From Mixophyes australis (Eukaryota; Chordata; Amphibia; Anura; Limnodynastidae), in assembly GCA_036250195.1 (NCBI GenBank), contig JAVHZZ010000001.1, forward strand, positions 396,674,117 to 396,738,116: a stretch of DNA of 64,000 nt, given 5' to 3'. Numbering within the stretch: position 1 is the stretch's first letter; each line of letters begins with the position of its first letter. Under the pieces are notes generated by a model. That model made no database searches and was not told the DNA's origin. It worked only from the letters and a program-made list of their open reading frames with translations. The position numbers and the translations under genes were made by a program. Below are positions 24,203 to 37,210 of the stretch, piece after piece.

Positions 24203-24796
24203 ATATATATATAGTATATATTTAGTATAATTTCTATAGTATATTTAATATAGAGTGACAGTTTACACATCTGCTTAGTCCTACCCTCTATAATTCATAT
24301 GTCATTTTAAGGATTAGTGTCAATGACTACAAATTTGTGGTTCCATATAATATCATTATTATTAGGAGAAACTTTGTTACTTAAAAGCTGGTCACGAGAG
24401 CCATCCCATAGACATCCTTCAAAGAGCTACATAAGGCCTCACTGTTGTTAAAATGCATGATTTCACTAGTGGTTTTTAATACCAATAAAAGTCTGCTGGA
24501 TAAATGGCCTAATCCTCTCTCACATACAGTATAGGAGAAAATATCTGAAAGCAGCATCCAACCTGGACACAGCATAGATGCAATAGAAGAAAAATGTATT
24601 ATTACCCTCTGTTTATGTAGTGCAAGCATGTCACACAGCTCTTTATATAAGGATATCATGTTACAAGCAAATTATAGACAGTAACATGAAACCTAAAGTG
24701 ACAATGACCTGCCCAAAAGAGGCTCAAAGTAATAATTCTGTAATGTTATTTAGACATTTATATATCTGTTCCCATTGCAAAGAATAAAATAGGTAA
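24203..24796. other. Intergenic stretch
   Basis: AT-rich sequence between two solo LTRs; nothing recognised. Confidence 0.4.
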
Positions 24797-25511
24797 TGTT
24801 ACGAGCCGCAGTGGTGCCCAGCCGCCGCGACTCTCCTACCTGCATCCTGGCCGTCGCTATGACGACCGGGACGTCACTTCTGGGGCCAGCCCGACTGTTG
24901 CTAAGGCAATAGTCGGACGCTATTCTGTTCAGCGCCGCATCCCGGCACTATGAGGCAGCCGGGCGCGTGTGCAGGATGACAAACAAGCCTGTGGGCTAAT
25001 TATTAACTAGTTTGTTAATTAGGCATAGGCTGAGGGCAATTTCAGAGCTAGGCTCTGATTGGTCATTTTTGGTATTTAAGGCAGGGAGCGCTTAGCCTCC
25101 CTGCCGGTTATAGCTTCCAGACTTCTGTTTGCTACCTGCTGTTGTGCTGTTGGTGTAAAACCTTTGGACTTTCGTTTGCCATGTATGATCCATGCCTGTA
25201 CCTTGGATTTGCTTTTTGCCTGTGCCCTTGACCTTCTGGCTTGAACCTTGGATACTGCTGATTTGCTTGTGACCCCCGACCCTTGGCGTGTTTTCTGACT
25301 ATTCTACCAAGCAAGTGACCCCTGACCTTGTTCTCTGGATACGCTGTCTGCCATAACTCTCTGCTCCTGGGTTCTCCACAGCCGGTACACATCACACGAC
25401 CCTCCGTTTGTCTGCAGCCAAGTCTGTCCCCACCACTAGGGGCAACAGTGAACACCAGACTTTCGGAGCAGACTCCGGGTGTTGTTGTACTGGCTGGAGG
25501 GGTTCCTAACA
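24797..25511 (+). mobile_element. Solo Ty3/gypsy-type LTR (715 bp) with 5-bp TSD
   Basis: Begins TGTTACGAGCC and ends GGTTCCTAACA, with perfect TGTTA/TAACA inverted ends. It is flanked by GGTAA at 24792-24796 and 25512-25516. An inverted CCAAT (25058-25062) and TATTTAA (25073-25079) lie near the middle. Its last 150 bp match the LTR piece attached to a gypsy RT at 34.5 kb (shared TCTGTCCCCA(C/A)CACTAGGGG and GGTTCCTAACA), which ties this family to Ty3/gypsy. The 5-bp duplication and the absence of internal sequence show loss by LTR-LTR recombination. Confidence 0.9.
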
Positions 25512-27083
25512 GGTAATAGATAAAATAAAATATAAAACTTAAGTTCAGCCAATAGCAGTTATTTGCCAGCAGTAATTACCCAGACATATGCAACCAGTAA
25601 TGGGCAATAATATACCAGAAGAAGCATTATATACTGTACATATTATATACCCAATAAATCAGTATAGTACTATACTTTACCTCTAATACGCCTTTATTAG
25701 ACCTCCTAATTATCAGTATAGAGTTACACTAATAATTAGGAGGTATAATGACAGCTTACTATAGGTAAAGTAGCCTGAGAATGCGGTGTAGCAACCAAGA
25801 GGGAACAAATGGATGAGACATTTTCAATAGCTTGAATAAGAAGATGGAAACCCCCGCCCATATCTAGCAATAGACGATACCAGCAGTGCAATTCATATTA
25901 CAGACAGCCTTTAAAAGAATATGATATATTTAAAACATACAACATTTATAGCTAACTCAGATCTCTAAGACTTCTATCGTCTTTCACTGATTTATGCAGT
26001 GCAAGGTGTAAATATCACAGGTTTAAGTGGGAATATTCAAGCACCTTAATGAATGACAGCACAGTGAATATATATAATAAAGATATACTAAATCGCTGTC
26101 ATATCCTGCTAATGGGTGCAGCAGGGACTATAACAGTCTTGCTACCATACCGCTTGCTACACAATGTAATAATGCACACAGGGGTTACATTCTTCTTATT
26201 GTATTGCAGTAACTCATATTTACTTGCAACAGTTGCTAAAGAGTGAATAAAAGAAATGTACATAAAATACAATCACTACTTCACCTGACAACTAATAAAC
26301 AATAATGACTAACTAATTTGATCTACCTCTATGTGATTTATTGATTAGGATTATTACTGTAATAGATATATATTTGAACTGGCACTCAGCAAGCTTTTAA
26401 TTTCACTGTTCACATTTTCACTTTTCACTAAGAACTATAAAATATTTTAATATTTCACTGTTTACTTCATTTCATAGGATGTTAATGAATTAATAATAAA
26501 AATTAATATTTTAACCTGAGGACATTAATTAGCATCAATAAACTTTCTAGCTGGCAGCGCAATACTGTAGATAAACTCTGTTTCTTCTCTTTTTCTCTAT
26601 ACTCAGGAAAAATACCAGCATTAATATATACCACCAGCAATCTGCTGTAGCAGTAGTAGTCATATGCCACCAGCAATGCCCAAGAATAAGTATACAGAAG
26701 TATTTACATACCAGTAACCCAGTAAGATGTCATCAGTGATCTTCAACAGTGACTCACCCCTCTATTATCTTATTATACTTTGATTCCAACTCTGACGCCC
26801 TACATTTCATATTCTGAGTCATTGTTGTATAAGTGTTGTCCTTTTGATAAGCTATCAATTAGGAGCTGGCACAGCACATCAAGATATAGATAGGTTAATG
26901 AGAATGATTGAGTGGCACCATAAGGGAAGATTACAGACAGCTGCTACAGAGACTTGTACATGCTGAATCTCACTCTTCACTGCAGCTAGCATGTGACAAA
27001 TAAGTCTGAATTTGCCATCACCCCCATTTTTGTGCTGCCTTAGTTGAGCAGCTCTTCTCGCCTCATGATACATCCATGCCTAT
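25512..27083. other. Intergenic stretch with a small foldback
   Basis: An inverted repeat at about 25668-25775 includes the 12-bp arms CCTCCTAATTAT and ATAATTAGGAGG, and outer arms around CTTTACC and GGTAAAG. No gene recognised. Confidence 0.5.
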
Positions 27084-27443
27084 ATCATCATCATCATCAA
27101 TTATTTATATAGCGCCACTAATTCCGTAGCGCTGTATAGAGAATTCATTCACATCAATCCCTGCCCTATTGGAGCTTACAGTCTAAATTCCCTAATATAG
27201 ACACACACTCACACACAGACACAGAGGAAGACAGACAGAGACTATGGTCAATTTTGATAGCAGCCAATTAACCTACCTGTATGTTTTTGGAGTGTGGCAG
27301 GAAACCAGAGCACCCGGAGGAAACCCACGCAAACACAGGGAGAACATACAAACTCCACATAGATAAGGCCATGGTCGGGAATCGAACTCATGACCCCAGT
27401 GCTGTGAGGCGGAAGTGCTAACCACTAGGCCACTGTGTTGGCT
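27084..27443 (-). repeat. V-SINE-like tRNA-derived SINE, full length
   Basis: On the minus strand the head has a tRNA A-box-like TAGTGGTTAGCAC (27414-27428) and a B-box GAGTTCGATTCC (27378-27389). Then come the conserved central part with GTTTCCTCCGGGTGCTC-like sequence and a tail ATATAAATAATTGATGATGATG. CTATAT occurs at both outer edges and may be the target duplication. RNA polymerase III would transcribe such an element, and a LINE supplies reverse transcription. The tail resembles that of the LINE fragment at 40.8 kb. Confidence 0.85.
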
Positions 27444-30363
27444 CTATATATTTTGCGTGAATTGAACTAACCCATATTTTGCAACAGATTGACTACAACA
27501 GTTGTGTTATGGAAGAGGAAGGGGTACAGCTTGATAATTAATTATGATGATTCTGGCTAAGCATTAAATCGCCATCTTGGCATGTGAGTCCCCAGCGGAC
27601 ACTTTCCCTCTGTCCACTCTGTTACACGGGGACTATAGGATTGGATGAATTATGTGATATGAACCTTACCATTCTTTTACTTTGTACATTGCACAATTTA
27701 TGCTTGTATTTTTCACTTCCTGTGTCACAAAATGAGTGTAGTTGTGTTCAACTTGTCCATGCCTTTACACTGATAATTACCTCAATATTTAATACATTGT
27801 GTCCTTCTTGGTAGTCTGAAGTTAAATGGCAAAAGACACTAAGTAAAGGAAGAGTTTAGTGAGATTTGCAACAATGTGAAGCTGATACTGTACTGACTGG
27901 TACCTTTAAGACAAACCTCACCAAATGTTTCAGGTCTTAATTGATTTTTAAATCCTAAATCTGATGAAATAATCCAAACCCAAACCAGTGCAGTATCTAC
28001 CCACTCATGTCTGTGCAACTAATAATTTTAAGCACACATTTTATTAAAGGGAATTGAAAAGATATGACTGATGTCTGAAATTCATAGTATGTTGCACAAA
28101 TGCAAATGGTACATTATTATTAAAGACATATACTTATCTTGCCAGAATTACTCATTGCTTGAGAATGTATTGCATATTGCTTATTAGTGCTCAAATGCAC
28201 TCCCTGCTAGATTCATATAGTATTTACAAATAATTTCTCTGGATGCCAGCTGCTTCCAGTCTCCATATATACAAAGTGTTTCAAAGAACGTGCACAAATA
28301 GCATGATAGACATTTTAGGACATCAGGAAAAAAGGACAGGGTTTGATCTGAACAATACTGACCAATAGCCTAGGAGTGCATTATGTATCTCAGTGTGAAC
28401 TGACCTGATTGAAAAATAAACTCAATTCGTGCAGGCTTATCCAGCAGAGTTCTTTCTTCTCAGGCTCTAATAATGAAACTCTTGAGAGCTTGATGGATGT
28501 TTACAGACTTTTCACCTATGGTGAAAAACAACAGAAACAAGAAAAGTACCAACATTGAAAAAGTGACAATCATTTGTTTCTTTTCCAAAACATTGTCATT
28601 GTTCGAGTGGTGTCCTACACTGATGTCAAACATCCACATTTAAAGAACAGCTATGTTTCACCTGGTGAATTTTAAGCACAATCTCACTTAACCTCACAGG
28701 ACTTCAAAGCACTTCACCATGTGGAATTTTGTAAAACTGTAAATTAATAGGATATGCAGCATGGAGTTTGAAGACAGAACTGATGGCACTTGCGGCACAT
28801 TGATACTGGGGGCATACACTAGAGGTTAAAATTGTATGTATTGCGTTAAACAAATATGTGACCATGGCTCTCCTCCATCAGTTTGCTAATCAGGCATATG
28901 CTAGGGCAACCCATGAGAGGACCTGAGACAATATTCATTTATTGGTTAGGCAAACTACATCCCCCATCTCTCAGGTCACATCGGCTGATGGGATCTCATT
29001 AACCATTTTATTAAAAGCTTAAACACAAAGGGAATCCTGCTGCTGAAGTAGTCCATAGACAATCCTCATAAACAAAATAATCCAAAAGGGGGAAAAAAAA
29101 TTAAATATTTTAGAGCCCTGCTGCTCAATGACATAAAGCTAAGTGGATCTACCTAAGTGTGTATATGACACATCTTTGCTCCTGACACATCCATGCTCTC
29201 ACTAAATGATATTGAACTGAATGGAGCCAGAGAAGTCTTATGCATCTACCTGTGCAGCGGTATGTACCTCGTATGATGTAGCTGTACAAACGCCAGCATG
29301 CCCAAGCAGTTTATGGTTGCTAGTGTTGCTTGGACTTGTAGTTCCACACACTTAAGCAATTTATCGCTATCTTTTGCAGACTACTCCAAACCAACCTCCC
29401 AGACTGTTTTTTCCTGGGAGGGGCATATTCTTTGCAAGTCCAAACCCCCAAGGTAATTCAACCCCATAATGAGCCAGCTGGGGCAGGTGTGGGTCTCCCT
29501 GTTATATTGTGACCAGCCATGCCTGTTATAGCCTGGTGCTGGTTGCTGCTTTTGCTTTTAGTCATGTCCCTTGTCCTTCTAAATTAGCAGTAACCAGTCC
29601 AGGCTATAGCATTGGTGCTGGCTATTAATTTATTCATTTGGGGGGCACACTGTCACACTTATTTATTTATTTATTGGATTTTTTTTCCACTAGAAATCTT
29701 CAACTTAAAACTTTATCTAAAGTATGATAATCTTACTGAAAATCCAATTTATTCTATAATTATAATATGCTTTATTTAATTTAGCACTCAAAAGAATGCA
29801 ATGCAGTAAAATATAAATAATATAAATTGAATAAACACCATTTCATACTGATGTCACAAGTTTCCACCTCAAACAAATGGGAGTATTAGTAATGTTTTAC
29901 TATTTTGCACACTACAAATGGTATGTCAATGTAACAGGCAGAGATTAAACCGTTAGTAAAAGTTTTAAGTTGACATAAAATATATAAAGCTACATTTTCC
30001 AATATTCATTGATCTACACTGGCAGTAGCCTGGAATGTTGTCTATTACTATACATTTTAAATAGAAGATGACTGATCTTCTGCAAATGAGGCTTACCTCT
30101 GTGTTTTTATTATGTCATTAGTTTGATTATTAGTCTTTTTTAGTATCTCCTAGTGTTATAAAAATTACAGATAGCCACCCCTGAAATTTACGGATACCGT
30201 AATCAATTTGACCAGCAATAGCATGTGTTTGTTTGCAGGATGATGAGGTTATTGGCGTGCATCCAGTAAGGTAGGTCATATAGATTACCATGCTATAAGA
30301 ATGCACACTGTTTTCCTGGAAGCTGGCAAGAGAAGAGATTGCAGAAAGGACAGGAACACAGAT
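27444..30363. other. Intergenic stretch
   Basis: No gene recognised. Repeat-like words occur at 29290-29350 (GGACTTGTAGTTCCAC) and 29510-29625 (CTATAGC and GCTGG words in both orientations), but element limits are not visible. Confidence 0.4.
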
Positions 30364-30606
30364 ATCATCATCATCATCATCATTTTCCGCAGTGCTGTAC
30401 AGAAAACTCACATCAGTCCCTGCCCCATTGGAGCTTACAGTCTAAATTCCCTGACACCCACTGTGACAGACTAGGGTCAATTTAATAGCAGCCAATTAAC
30501 TTGCTAGTATGTTTTTGGATTCCAGGAGGAAACCAGAGCACCCAGAGGAAACCCACGCAAACACGAGGTGAACATACAAACTCCACACAGATAAGCCACC
30601 GTGCCA
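30364..30606 (-). repeat. V-SINE-like SINE, internally deleted head
   Basis: Shares the ATCATCATC tail, GGAGCTTACAGTCTAAATTCC and the central CCAGAGGAAACCC block with the copy at 27084. The tRNA-like head with the B box is missing. Confidence 0.85.
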
Positions 30607-30896
30607 AGACAGAACATAGATATAAATGGGTGTACATGTACATTCAAAATCAAATTAATAAAAATTATAGATAGAGTTGATGGGTATTTGAGGATTGAGT
30701 TGACACAATACAAATAGGTTTATTTGCTTGTTGAAGTTAGGTTAACCATTTAGATATTCATGATAACTGGGAATCAGGTATAATACATGTGTTTTCAGAA
30801 TTTAAAATGTGCAATGCCTCTTGCATACCCTTAGTTTAAATACTGAGAGAAGGGAGATGTTTGAAAGAGGGGAAGTAATTCATTAAAGCAGAGAGT

Positions 30897-31200
30897 AGCA
30901 TGGTGGTTTAATGGCTAGCACATTGGCCTCACAGCACTGGGGTCATGAGTTCGATTCCCGCCCATGGCCTTATCAGTGTGAAGTTTATATGTTCTCCCTG
31001 TGTTTGCATGGGTTTCATCTGGGTGCTCTGGTTTCCTCCCACATTCCAAAAAACATGCTAGCAGGTTACTTGACTATCAAACTGACCCTAGTCTCTCTCT
31101 CTCTCTGTATATGTGTGGGAATTTAGACTGTAGGTTCCAATGGGGGCAGGGACTGATATGAGTGAGTTCTCTGTAGAGCGCTGCAGAATTATAAAAAAAA
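30897..31200 (+). repeat. V-SINE-like SINE, plus strand
   Basis: The head has GGTTTAATGGCTAGCAC (A-box region) and GAGTTCGATTCC (B box, about 30947-30958). The central and tail blocks follow, ending GCGCTGCAGAATTATAAAA with an A tract instead of the full ATG-repeat tail. Confidence 0.85.
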
Positions 31201-32908
31201 AAAGGCAAATAGCTGCAGATGATGATAATTGGTGTTGAATCGTTTAAAGCCAATCATATGCCACCTTTGAAAGCACCATACGCCTCTTACAAATTTCTTC
31301 TAACTCATCGCTCTAGCAATCATCATAAAAACAGCACAGGACCGCAAGTATGCTATCGGAGTCAACACCAGAGACCTGGAGTCTGCATTTCAAAGCCACT
31401 TGCCACTTTTGAAGCCACCAGAAAGTTAAAGTCTGCATTTTAAGGCCACCAGAGATCCAGAGCCTGATTGTAAAGAGAGTTGAAAGTCTGTATTGTGGAG
31501 GGAGTCAAAATTGTATAATGGTCAGTAGTATGTAATAAGTTTTGTATAGCAATCACTAGAATTCTCTCTGTATTGTATATCTGTCACTAGAATGCTTGAA
31601 ATATATTTTAGAGCATCATTTCTAAACTCAGCATACAGGGACCTCTAATGTTGTATGTTTTTACTGGTTTCCCCATAGGTTTACAACTGAAAAACTTAGT
31701 ATCATCTCCGGATCATCTAAAATGTGTCAGTCAGTATTTAGTACACCTGTGCTCCAACTAGGATATATGAAAATTTGCACTGTCAGCTTATCCCTGAGGA
31801 ACTTATTTGAGAAACACGGGTATGCCTGTCACTAGAATGCTTTTTGAATAAATTAGGAAGTGGAGGTAGCTTTACTGACATTTTTTAGGGGCGATTCCAT
31901 AACACAATGTCTTTCACATGTAGTTGTTTTCTGTCTCATGGCTACTGTTAGCTCTGATAAGAAGCACACAGAGTTGCTGGAGTCGCTGGTTTGAGCACAG
32001 AAGCTCTCAGCTGTGATACTGGTGTTCCCTCTTCCTCATCTGAGCCATTGTTCCCCTTAATGCTGGAATGCCCCTGATCCCATTTATAAACTGAGCAGTT
32101 AATGCATCCTGGGTCTTTGATGAGGTGAATCTTAATCCTCAGGATTGGCACAACTTCTGTAGGTGCCACTTCTTGGTTCTCTGATAGGACAGCTCCATCT
32201 CAGTTGGGATTTCTGCACTAAACCTACCTGGACATGTCCACCTCCTGGCCAAGAGGTCTTTAAGTTAAGTGTGAAGCATGGTTCCTGAGTGGCAGCTTGC
32301 AGATCTCTGGATATCCTACACCAGGGGTAGCCAACCAGTCAGAGCCTAAGATTCAAAAAATATCCATAGATACGGCAAAGAGTAATCTTTACCTTTTATA
32401 TATGTGTGCATATACACAGTATAAACATGCGCCTACATAACTGTCAAAGTCAAATAATAGTATGAAGTTGGCTAAATTGATTAATATTGGTTCACCATGT
32501 GATTGCGATTAGTACGCTATGTCTAATAACTGAATCGCACATGTAAACAACATACACACTTACATTTGTAAATAGTGCACATTTAATAAAGTTCCAACTC
32601 ACATCAGTTTATTAGTAAAACTTAAAAGTACAAGATAAAATTGCATTAAGGGTATTTATGGTTCAGGTTCTGAAAAATGTATGGTGTTTGGTCTTATATT
32701 ATTCCTCAATTTACCAGAACAAATCCGCTATTGGCAGCTAATATGATTATTATAAGATTGATGCTCTATAAAACTGTATGCAGCACATACAGAAATGGTT
32801 AGTTCAAACCAGCTTGAGTTGGTTCCCTCAGGCAAGACATCTAAACAGCTGTTGGAGTGAGCTGCCTCCACCTTTGGAGAGGAATTCTTTGAACTGACCT
32901 ATGATCTG
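31201..32908. other. Intergenic stretch
   Basis: 31220-31500 contains similar CTGCATTT(C/T)AA(A/G)GCCAC words a few times, suggesting a decayed local duplication. No gene recognised. Confidence 0.4.
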
Positions 32909-33920
32909 TGTGCCGAAACCAGTGATACGCTAACCATTCTGTGTCTCGTTTCTCATATAATGTGGATTATAGTACTTTTTATAGCCCTTGCTTTTGTTTC
33001 CCAGCTCACCAGGCTACAACTGCATTGTCCAATTACATGTGGTTAAGGGGACATTGTAGTTCAATGTAAATATGTATATTGTGTATTATATATTGATGAC
33101 TTGCAGTAATGTTATTCATTATCCTTAAACTGAAGCCAGGAGGGTTATGGGTAAAGATCAGGTGGTGTCCACAATACATTCATTCTCCCCCCTCCTTCCT
33201 CTACAGGAAGCATGGAACAGCTGGGGACCCTGTGACATCACAAAGTAGTGTAAGGGGTTAATTTTAGGAGGGGCTCACTGCTACCTTATCCTTGGAAGTA
33301 GGGGAAGCCAATTAGCCTCAATTGTTCTCCTTAGGACTAGTCCAGACTTTCTGTCTGCATCCCAGCAGGGGGCTTCTGTGAAAGGACAGCTCATCTTCAC
33401 TGGCCTGTCCAAACTCCCTAGTCCTGCACTGACCAATGGTTAAGAAGAATAGACCCAGGGGTTTGCCCAGGGAGGGGAAAGACTGTGGAAATTAGACCTG
33501 AGATATAAGGAACAACTCCAGGGGGGAAGGGTGTTCATTCTGGGATTTCATTCATGAAGACTGCAAGATCTAGCTTTTGAGTTGTCGTTCTCTAACTATA
33601 GTCTATATATGCAGCTGAGAGAGATCCATGGGTCGTGAAGTCTGGACAGCCGGGTGACTATTGCTCCTTAAGTTAGTGGGGTAAGGGACGGATAAAGTGG
33701 TAAACCTGCCTGGCATTTATTTACTTTGTGTAAATAATATTCTAGTGTTGTTTGTATGACAATAAATATACTGTTGTATTTCTATAACTGCATTTGCCTG
33801 AGTGACCATACGAATCCTAGAAGGTACTGGGTAGACTTCCCTGGCATAGGAAGGCACCTGTGGGTGGCCAGCCAGCGTGAAGTGGGTAGCATTGGGCCAG
33901 ATAAACCCGGTATCTTCACA
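32909..33920 (+). mobile_element. Solo LTR (1012 bp) with 5-bp TSD
   Basis: Starts TGTGCCGAAACC and ends GGTATCTTCACA (TGTG...CACA ends). It is flanked by ATCTG at 32904-32908 and 33921-33925. TATATA at 33604-33609 and AATAAA at 33761-33766 are in the expected U3/R order. No internal region adjoins. The family is not recognised. Confidence 0.75.
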
Positions 33921-34483
33921 ATCTGCATTGTACTGGACTGCCTTGACCCCTGGACCAATGAAGAAAGATCTTAGTTTATATTTGTGTACATTGTGACATC
34001 TCACTGTTTTTTGTTAACTCAAACTGCATAAAAAGTCACTGGATGGTACCATTCTTTTTTGCTAAATTCAGGACTGATGGCTGATACCTGGACTCCAGTG
34101 TACTATGTGTAATGTATTCGGTTATACTTTCTTGCATCTTGTTTTACCTTCTTCTGCATCATCATGGTTTGCTGTAATTGTGCTATCTTGTGCTATTAAA
34201 TCTCTTTGTGCGTTGGAACCACATTAATCAAATTGGACAATATTTATTGGTAGCAACAATACGAACATAACATAACGTACACACATACATTGAAAATATA
34301 ACATCATTTATAAAATCTTGCTAAGTAAAAAAGAAGATATCCAGCATTGCCAAAATGTTCAGAATAATAATCAACTAAGCTCTTACCTCACTGTTACGTC
34401 CAGCAGAGGAGGGTTCAAAGGGTAGTTACAGTCTCTCCACAGTAACTCACTGTGCTTCTGTATCCACAATCGCTGTGGAGGGA
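33921..34483. other. Stretch with a possible LTR remnant
   Basis: On the minus strand an AATAAA-type signal (CCAATAAATATTG, about 34230-34245) and a TAACA end at about 34393 suggest part of another LTR. Limits are unresolved. Confidence 0.35.
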
Positions 34484-34733
34484 TGTTAGGAACCCCAACA
34501 GCCAGCAACACAAAACCCAGAGTCTACTCAGAAGTCTGGTTTTCGCTGGAGCCCCTAGTGTTGGGGACAGACTAGGCCGCAGACAGCTGAGGGTCGTGAG
34601 TTGTGCACTGACTGGGGAGAACCCAGCGATAGCGTAAGGGAGTAAATAGCAGAGTGAAATCCAGGCAAGGGTCAATGGCCGGCAGCAGACAGAATATCCA
34701 GTAAACAAAACCGAGGTCAGAGACATGTACCTT
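34484..34733 (-). mobile_element. 3' part of a gypsy LTR joined to RT
   Basis: Read on the minus strand, the segment ends GGTTCCTAACA and matches the last about 150 bp of the solo LTR at 24797-25511. It follows the RT reading frame with no intervening RNase H or integrase, so a deletion removed the 3' half of pol and the start of the LTR. Confidence 0.75.
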
Positions 34734-35712
34734 TGTGGGGTCCATGGCAAAGCCTTCAGGAGAAATGACATATCCCAGAAAAGTGACCCTGGAGACTTCG
34801 AAGTCACACTTTTCTAGTTTGGCATACAGACGATGATGACGAAGCTTCAGAAGTACTTGTCGAACATGTTCCCGGTGTTGTTCTAATGAGCGGGAATAAA
34901 TCAGGATGTCATCTAAATAGACCACTACGAAGGAACCCAAAAATTTACGAAGGACATCGTGGATTAAGTCTTGCAAAACGGCTGGAGCGTTGCTGAGGCC
35001 AAAGGGCATAACGAGGTATTCATAATGGCCCGTTTGAGTATTAAAGGCGGTCTTCCATTCGTCGCCACTTTGGATACGTATCAAATTGTGGGCCCCTCGT
35101 AGGTCAATTTTGAAATAAACTTTAGCTCCTTTTAGTTGATCATAGATGGCTGAGATAAGTGGCAAAGGATAAGTATTTTTAATGGTTATTTTATTTAACC
35201 CTCTGTAATCAATACAAGGCCTAAGCCCACCATCTTTTTTAGCCACAAAGAAGAAGCCCGCTTCGGCGGGAGACTTGGAAGGCCGAATAAAGCCTTTTTG
35301 CAGGTTCTCTTTTACATACGATTCCATGGCTTGGGTCTCTGGAATAGATAAAGCATATAGTCTTCCCTTAGGCAACCTAGAACCAGGGACAAGGTCGTTA
35401 GCACAATCGTACTCCCGGTGTGGAGGAAGAACATCTGCTTCTTTCTTAGAGAAAACATCAGAGAATTCACTGTAATGAAAAGGCAACCGTTCAGGGCAGA
35501 TCTGAGTAATTTTGAGAGGTAGAGACATGCATGAGGAAGGACATCGAGGACCCCACTTGATGATTTCACCCTTGGTCCAGTGGATACAAGGATTGTGAAG
35601 AACAAGCCAGGGGTGACCCAGAATTAAAGGAACCGAAGGACAATTAATTAGATACAGAGAGATGGTCTCGGAGTGAAGGGCACCCAACTTTAACTGCAGA
35701 GGAGGTGGTCCT
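34734..35712 (-). pseudogene. Ty3/gypsy protease end and reverse transcriptase
   Basis: One open frame of about 320 element-derived residues. It starts in the protease C-terminus ([14 protein letters not shown]), passes the [15 protein letters not shown] linker, and enters [38 protein letters not shown] (motif A with its Asp), [16 protein letters not shown] (motif B) and [11 protein letters not shown] (motif C). It ends at [15 protein letters not shown]. All three catalytic aspartates are present and there are no stops, so this copy is younger than the one at 5 kb. The frame then runs into LTR sequence for about 50 unrelated residues. Without RNase H, integrase and gag the element cannot move by itself. 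The composition fits the chromovirus clade. Confidence 0.92.
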
Positions 35713-37079
35713 TGCCATAATTAAAGAAAAGGGAAGAACGTTATAAAAAAAATAAATTAAAATAAACATGCTTCAGTGCCTCTAGAAGTCCCCTGAATTA
35801 AAACCCCATTGAGATCTTATGGGTATAGCAAAACTAAGGTTTTGAAAAATGGACTGTTCAAGCAAGGAACGTTTAATTTGTAACATAATTACAGTGTGGT
35901 TTTATGATAAAAAAAATAAGAAATATATGGGAAAAAAACATGTTATGCAGTTGCTATATCATATAAAACAAGGTATTTTAACTAAAGGTGGTAATATTAA
36001 TTATTAAAATATGTAAATATATGTATTTTTAATAAACAAAAATCAAAACCGAAAAAACAAGATCTGCCCTATATAATTTGCACACAACTGTAGTGACTAG
36101 CTAGACAGGGGTTTAATAATCTTCTGATTCCTTATGCTGTCATTTAATGCATTGTTAAGTTTAAAGTTTAAGTTTGCTAGCTGTAGCCAATTAATTAGCA
36201 CCCAAATACACAGCACTGTGTGAAAGGCTGCTACCAGAGTTTCATGGCCAATACAATGATTTGTCCATTACCAAAGTCATGTTCACCCATTTTTAATAAA
36301 ATAAAACATTATTACCTAATAGCGATGTGTGCTAACCCTGCTTCTGTAATAATTTCTGTCATATGACTGCCTCCTAATGAAGGGATCATGGGCTTATTCT
36401 GGAAATATGGCAACAATGTTATGGATGAGAAGAGATGCATTATATAAAGCCTGGAGGAATGAAAATTATTGCAAGTGTCAGATATGAGCAAACTTGTAGT
36501 CATGCACAGGCATGCGTTTTCTTTGTGGGCATGTGCAATGCAAATGTGAATATTATACGCTGCTCCTAGGTCCCGCATTGCATCAGTCCCAAAATCTGTA
36601 AGCATAACATAAAAAAAATAGAAAAATAAAAGAAGCTGAAGAATATTAAAAAAATTAAAAAAAATATATACTGTATAACTTCCTTTAAAGAAGATGAATA
36701 CAGCCAAGCCACTGATCAATTCTAGATATTTTATATTTAAAATGTTAAAATGCATTAAATATTTGTTATAATCTTTTGATTTCAATCTCATGTTATAAGC
36801 AAGTCACATAAATGCCAGAGGTGGATATTCTAGCAAAACATTCTCCCTGGCATAGCTACTTTTGGATTTAATAGACTCATAGAAGGATGACAAAAGCAAA
36901 AGAAAATTTTATACTGTATATTAATTTGGGTTCGGTACTAAATATTGATGTTGATAACACAGACACTACTTACCCCAACATTGTGATGGCAAAACTGTGA
37001 TTCCCGACATCTTCTTATTCCTGACTGTTCAAAAAGCTGACTTAAAAATATTTCCACCGATCCACAGGCCGGCAGTAAA
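35713..37079. other. AT-rich intergenic stretch
   Basis: The long minus-strand frame 36312-36791 has low-complexity F/Y/I-rich stretches and no recognised family. Nothing else seen. Confidence 0.45.
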
Positions 37080-37210
37080 GGCGACACTATTATTGTTGGT
37101 GTTAAGGGGGCAATACAAGTACACTCTGGCTGGACAATGTAGAAGGATTATTAAAAAACATTGTCGGGTACTTACATTGCCCCTTTAAGACCACCTATAA
37201 TAGTGTCGCC
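37080..37210. mobile_element. 131-bp palindromic MITE
   Basis: Left end GGCGACACTATTATTG; the reversed right end GGCGACACTATTATAG. The arms continue through TAAGGGGGCAAT and TAAAGGGGCAAT to AAGTAC. Confidence 0.75.

Noticed and set aside
27370..27443. Possible tRNA gene (A and B boxes on the minus strand)
   Set aside because: The boxes belong to the head of a V-SINE-like repeat. The sequence between them does not fold as a functional tRNA and two further copies are in the window.
36312..36791. 159-residue minus-strand frame with a hydrophobic F/Y/I segment
   Set aside because: The hydrophobic part comes from an A-rich low-complexity tract. No membrane-protein family recognised.
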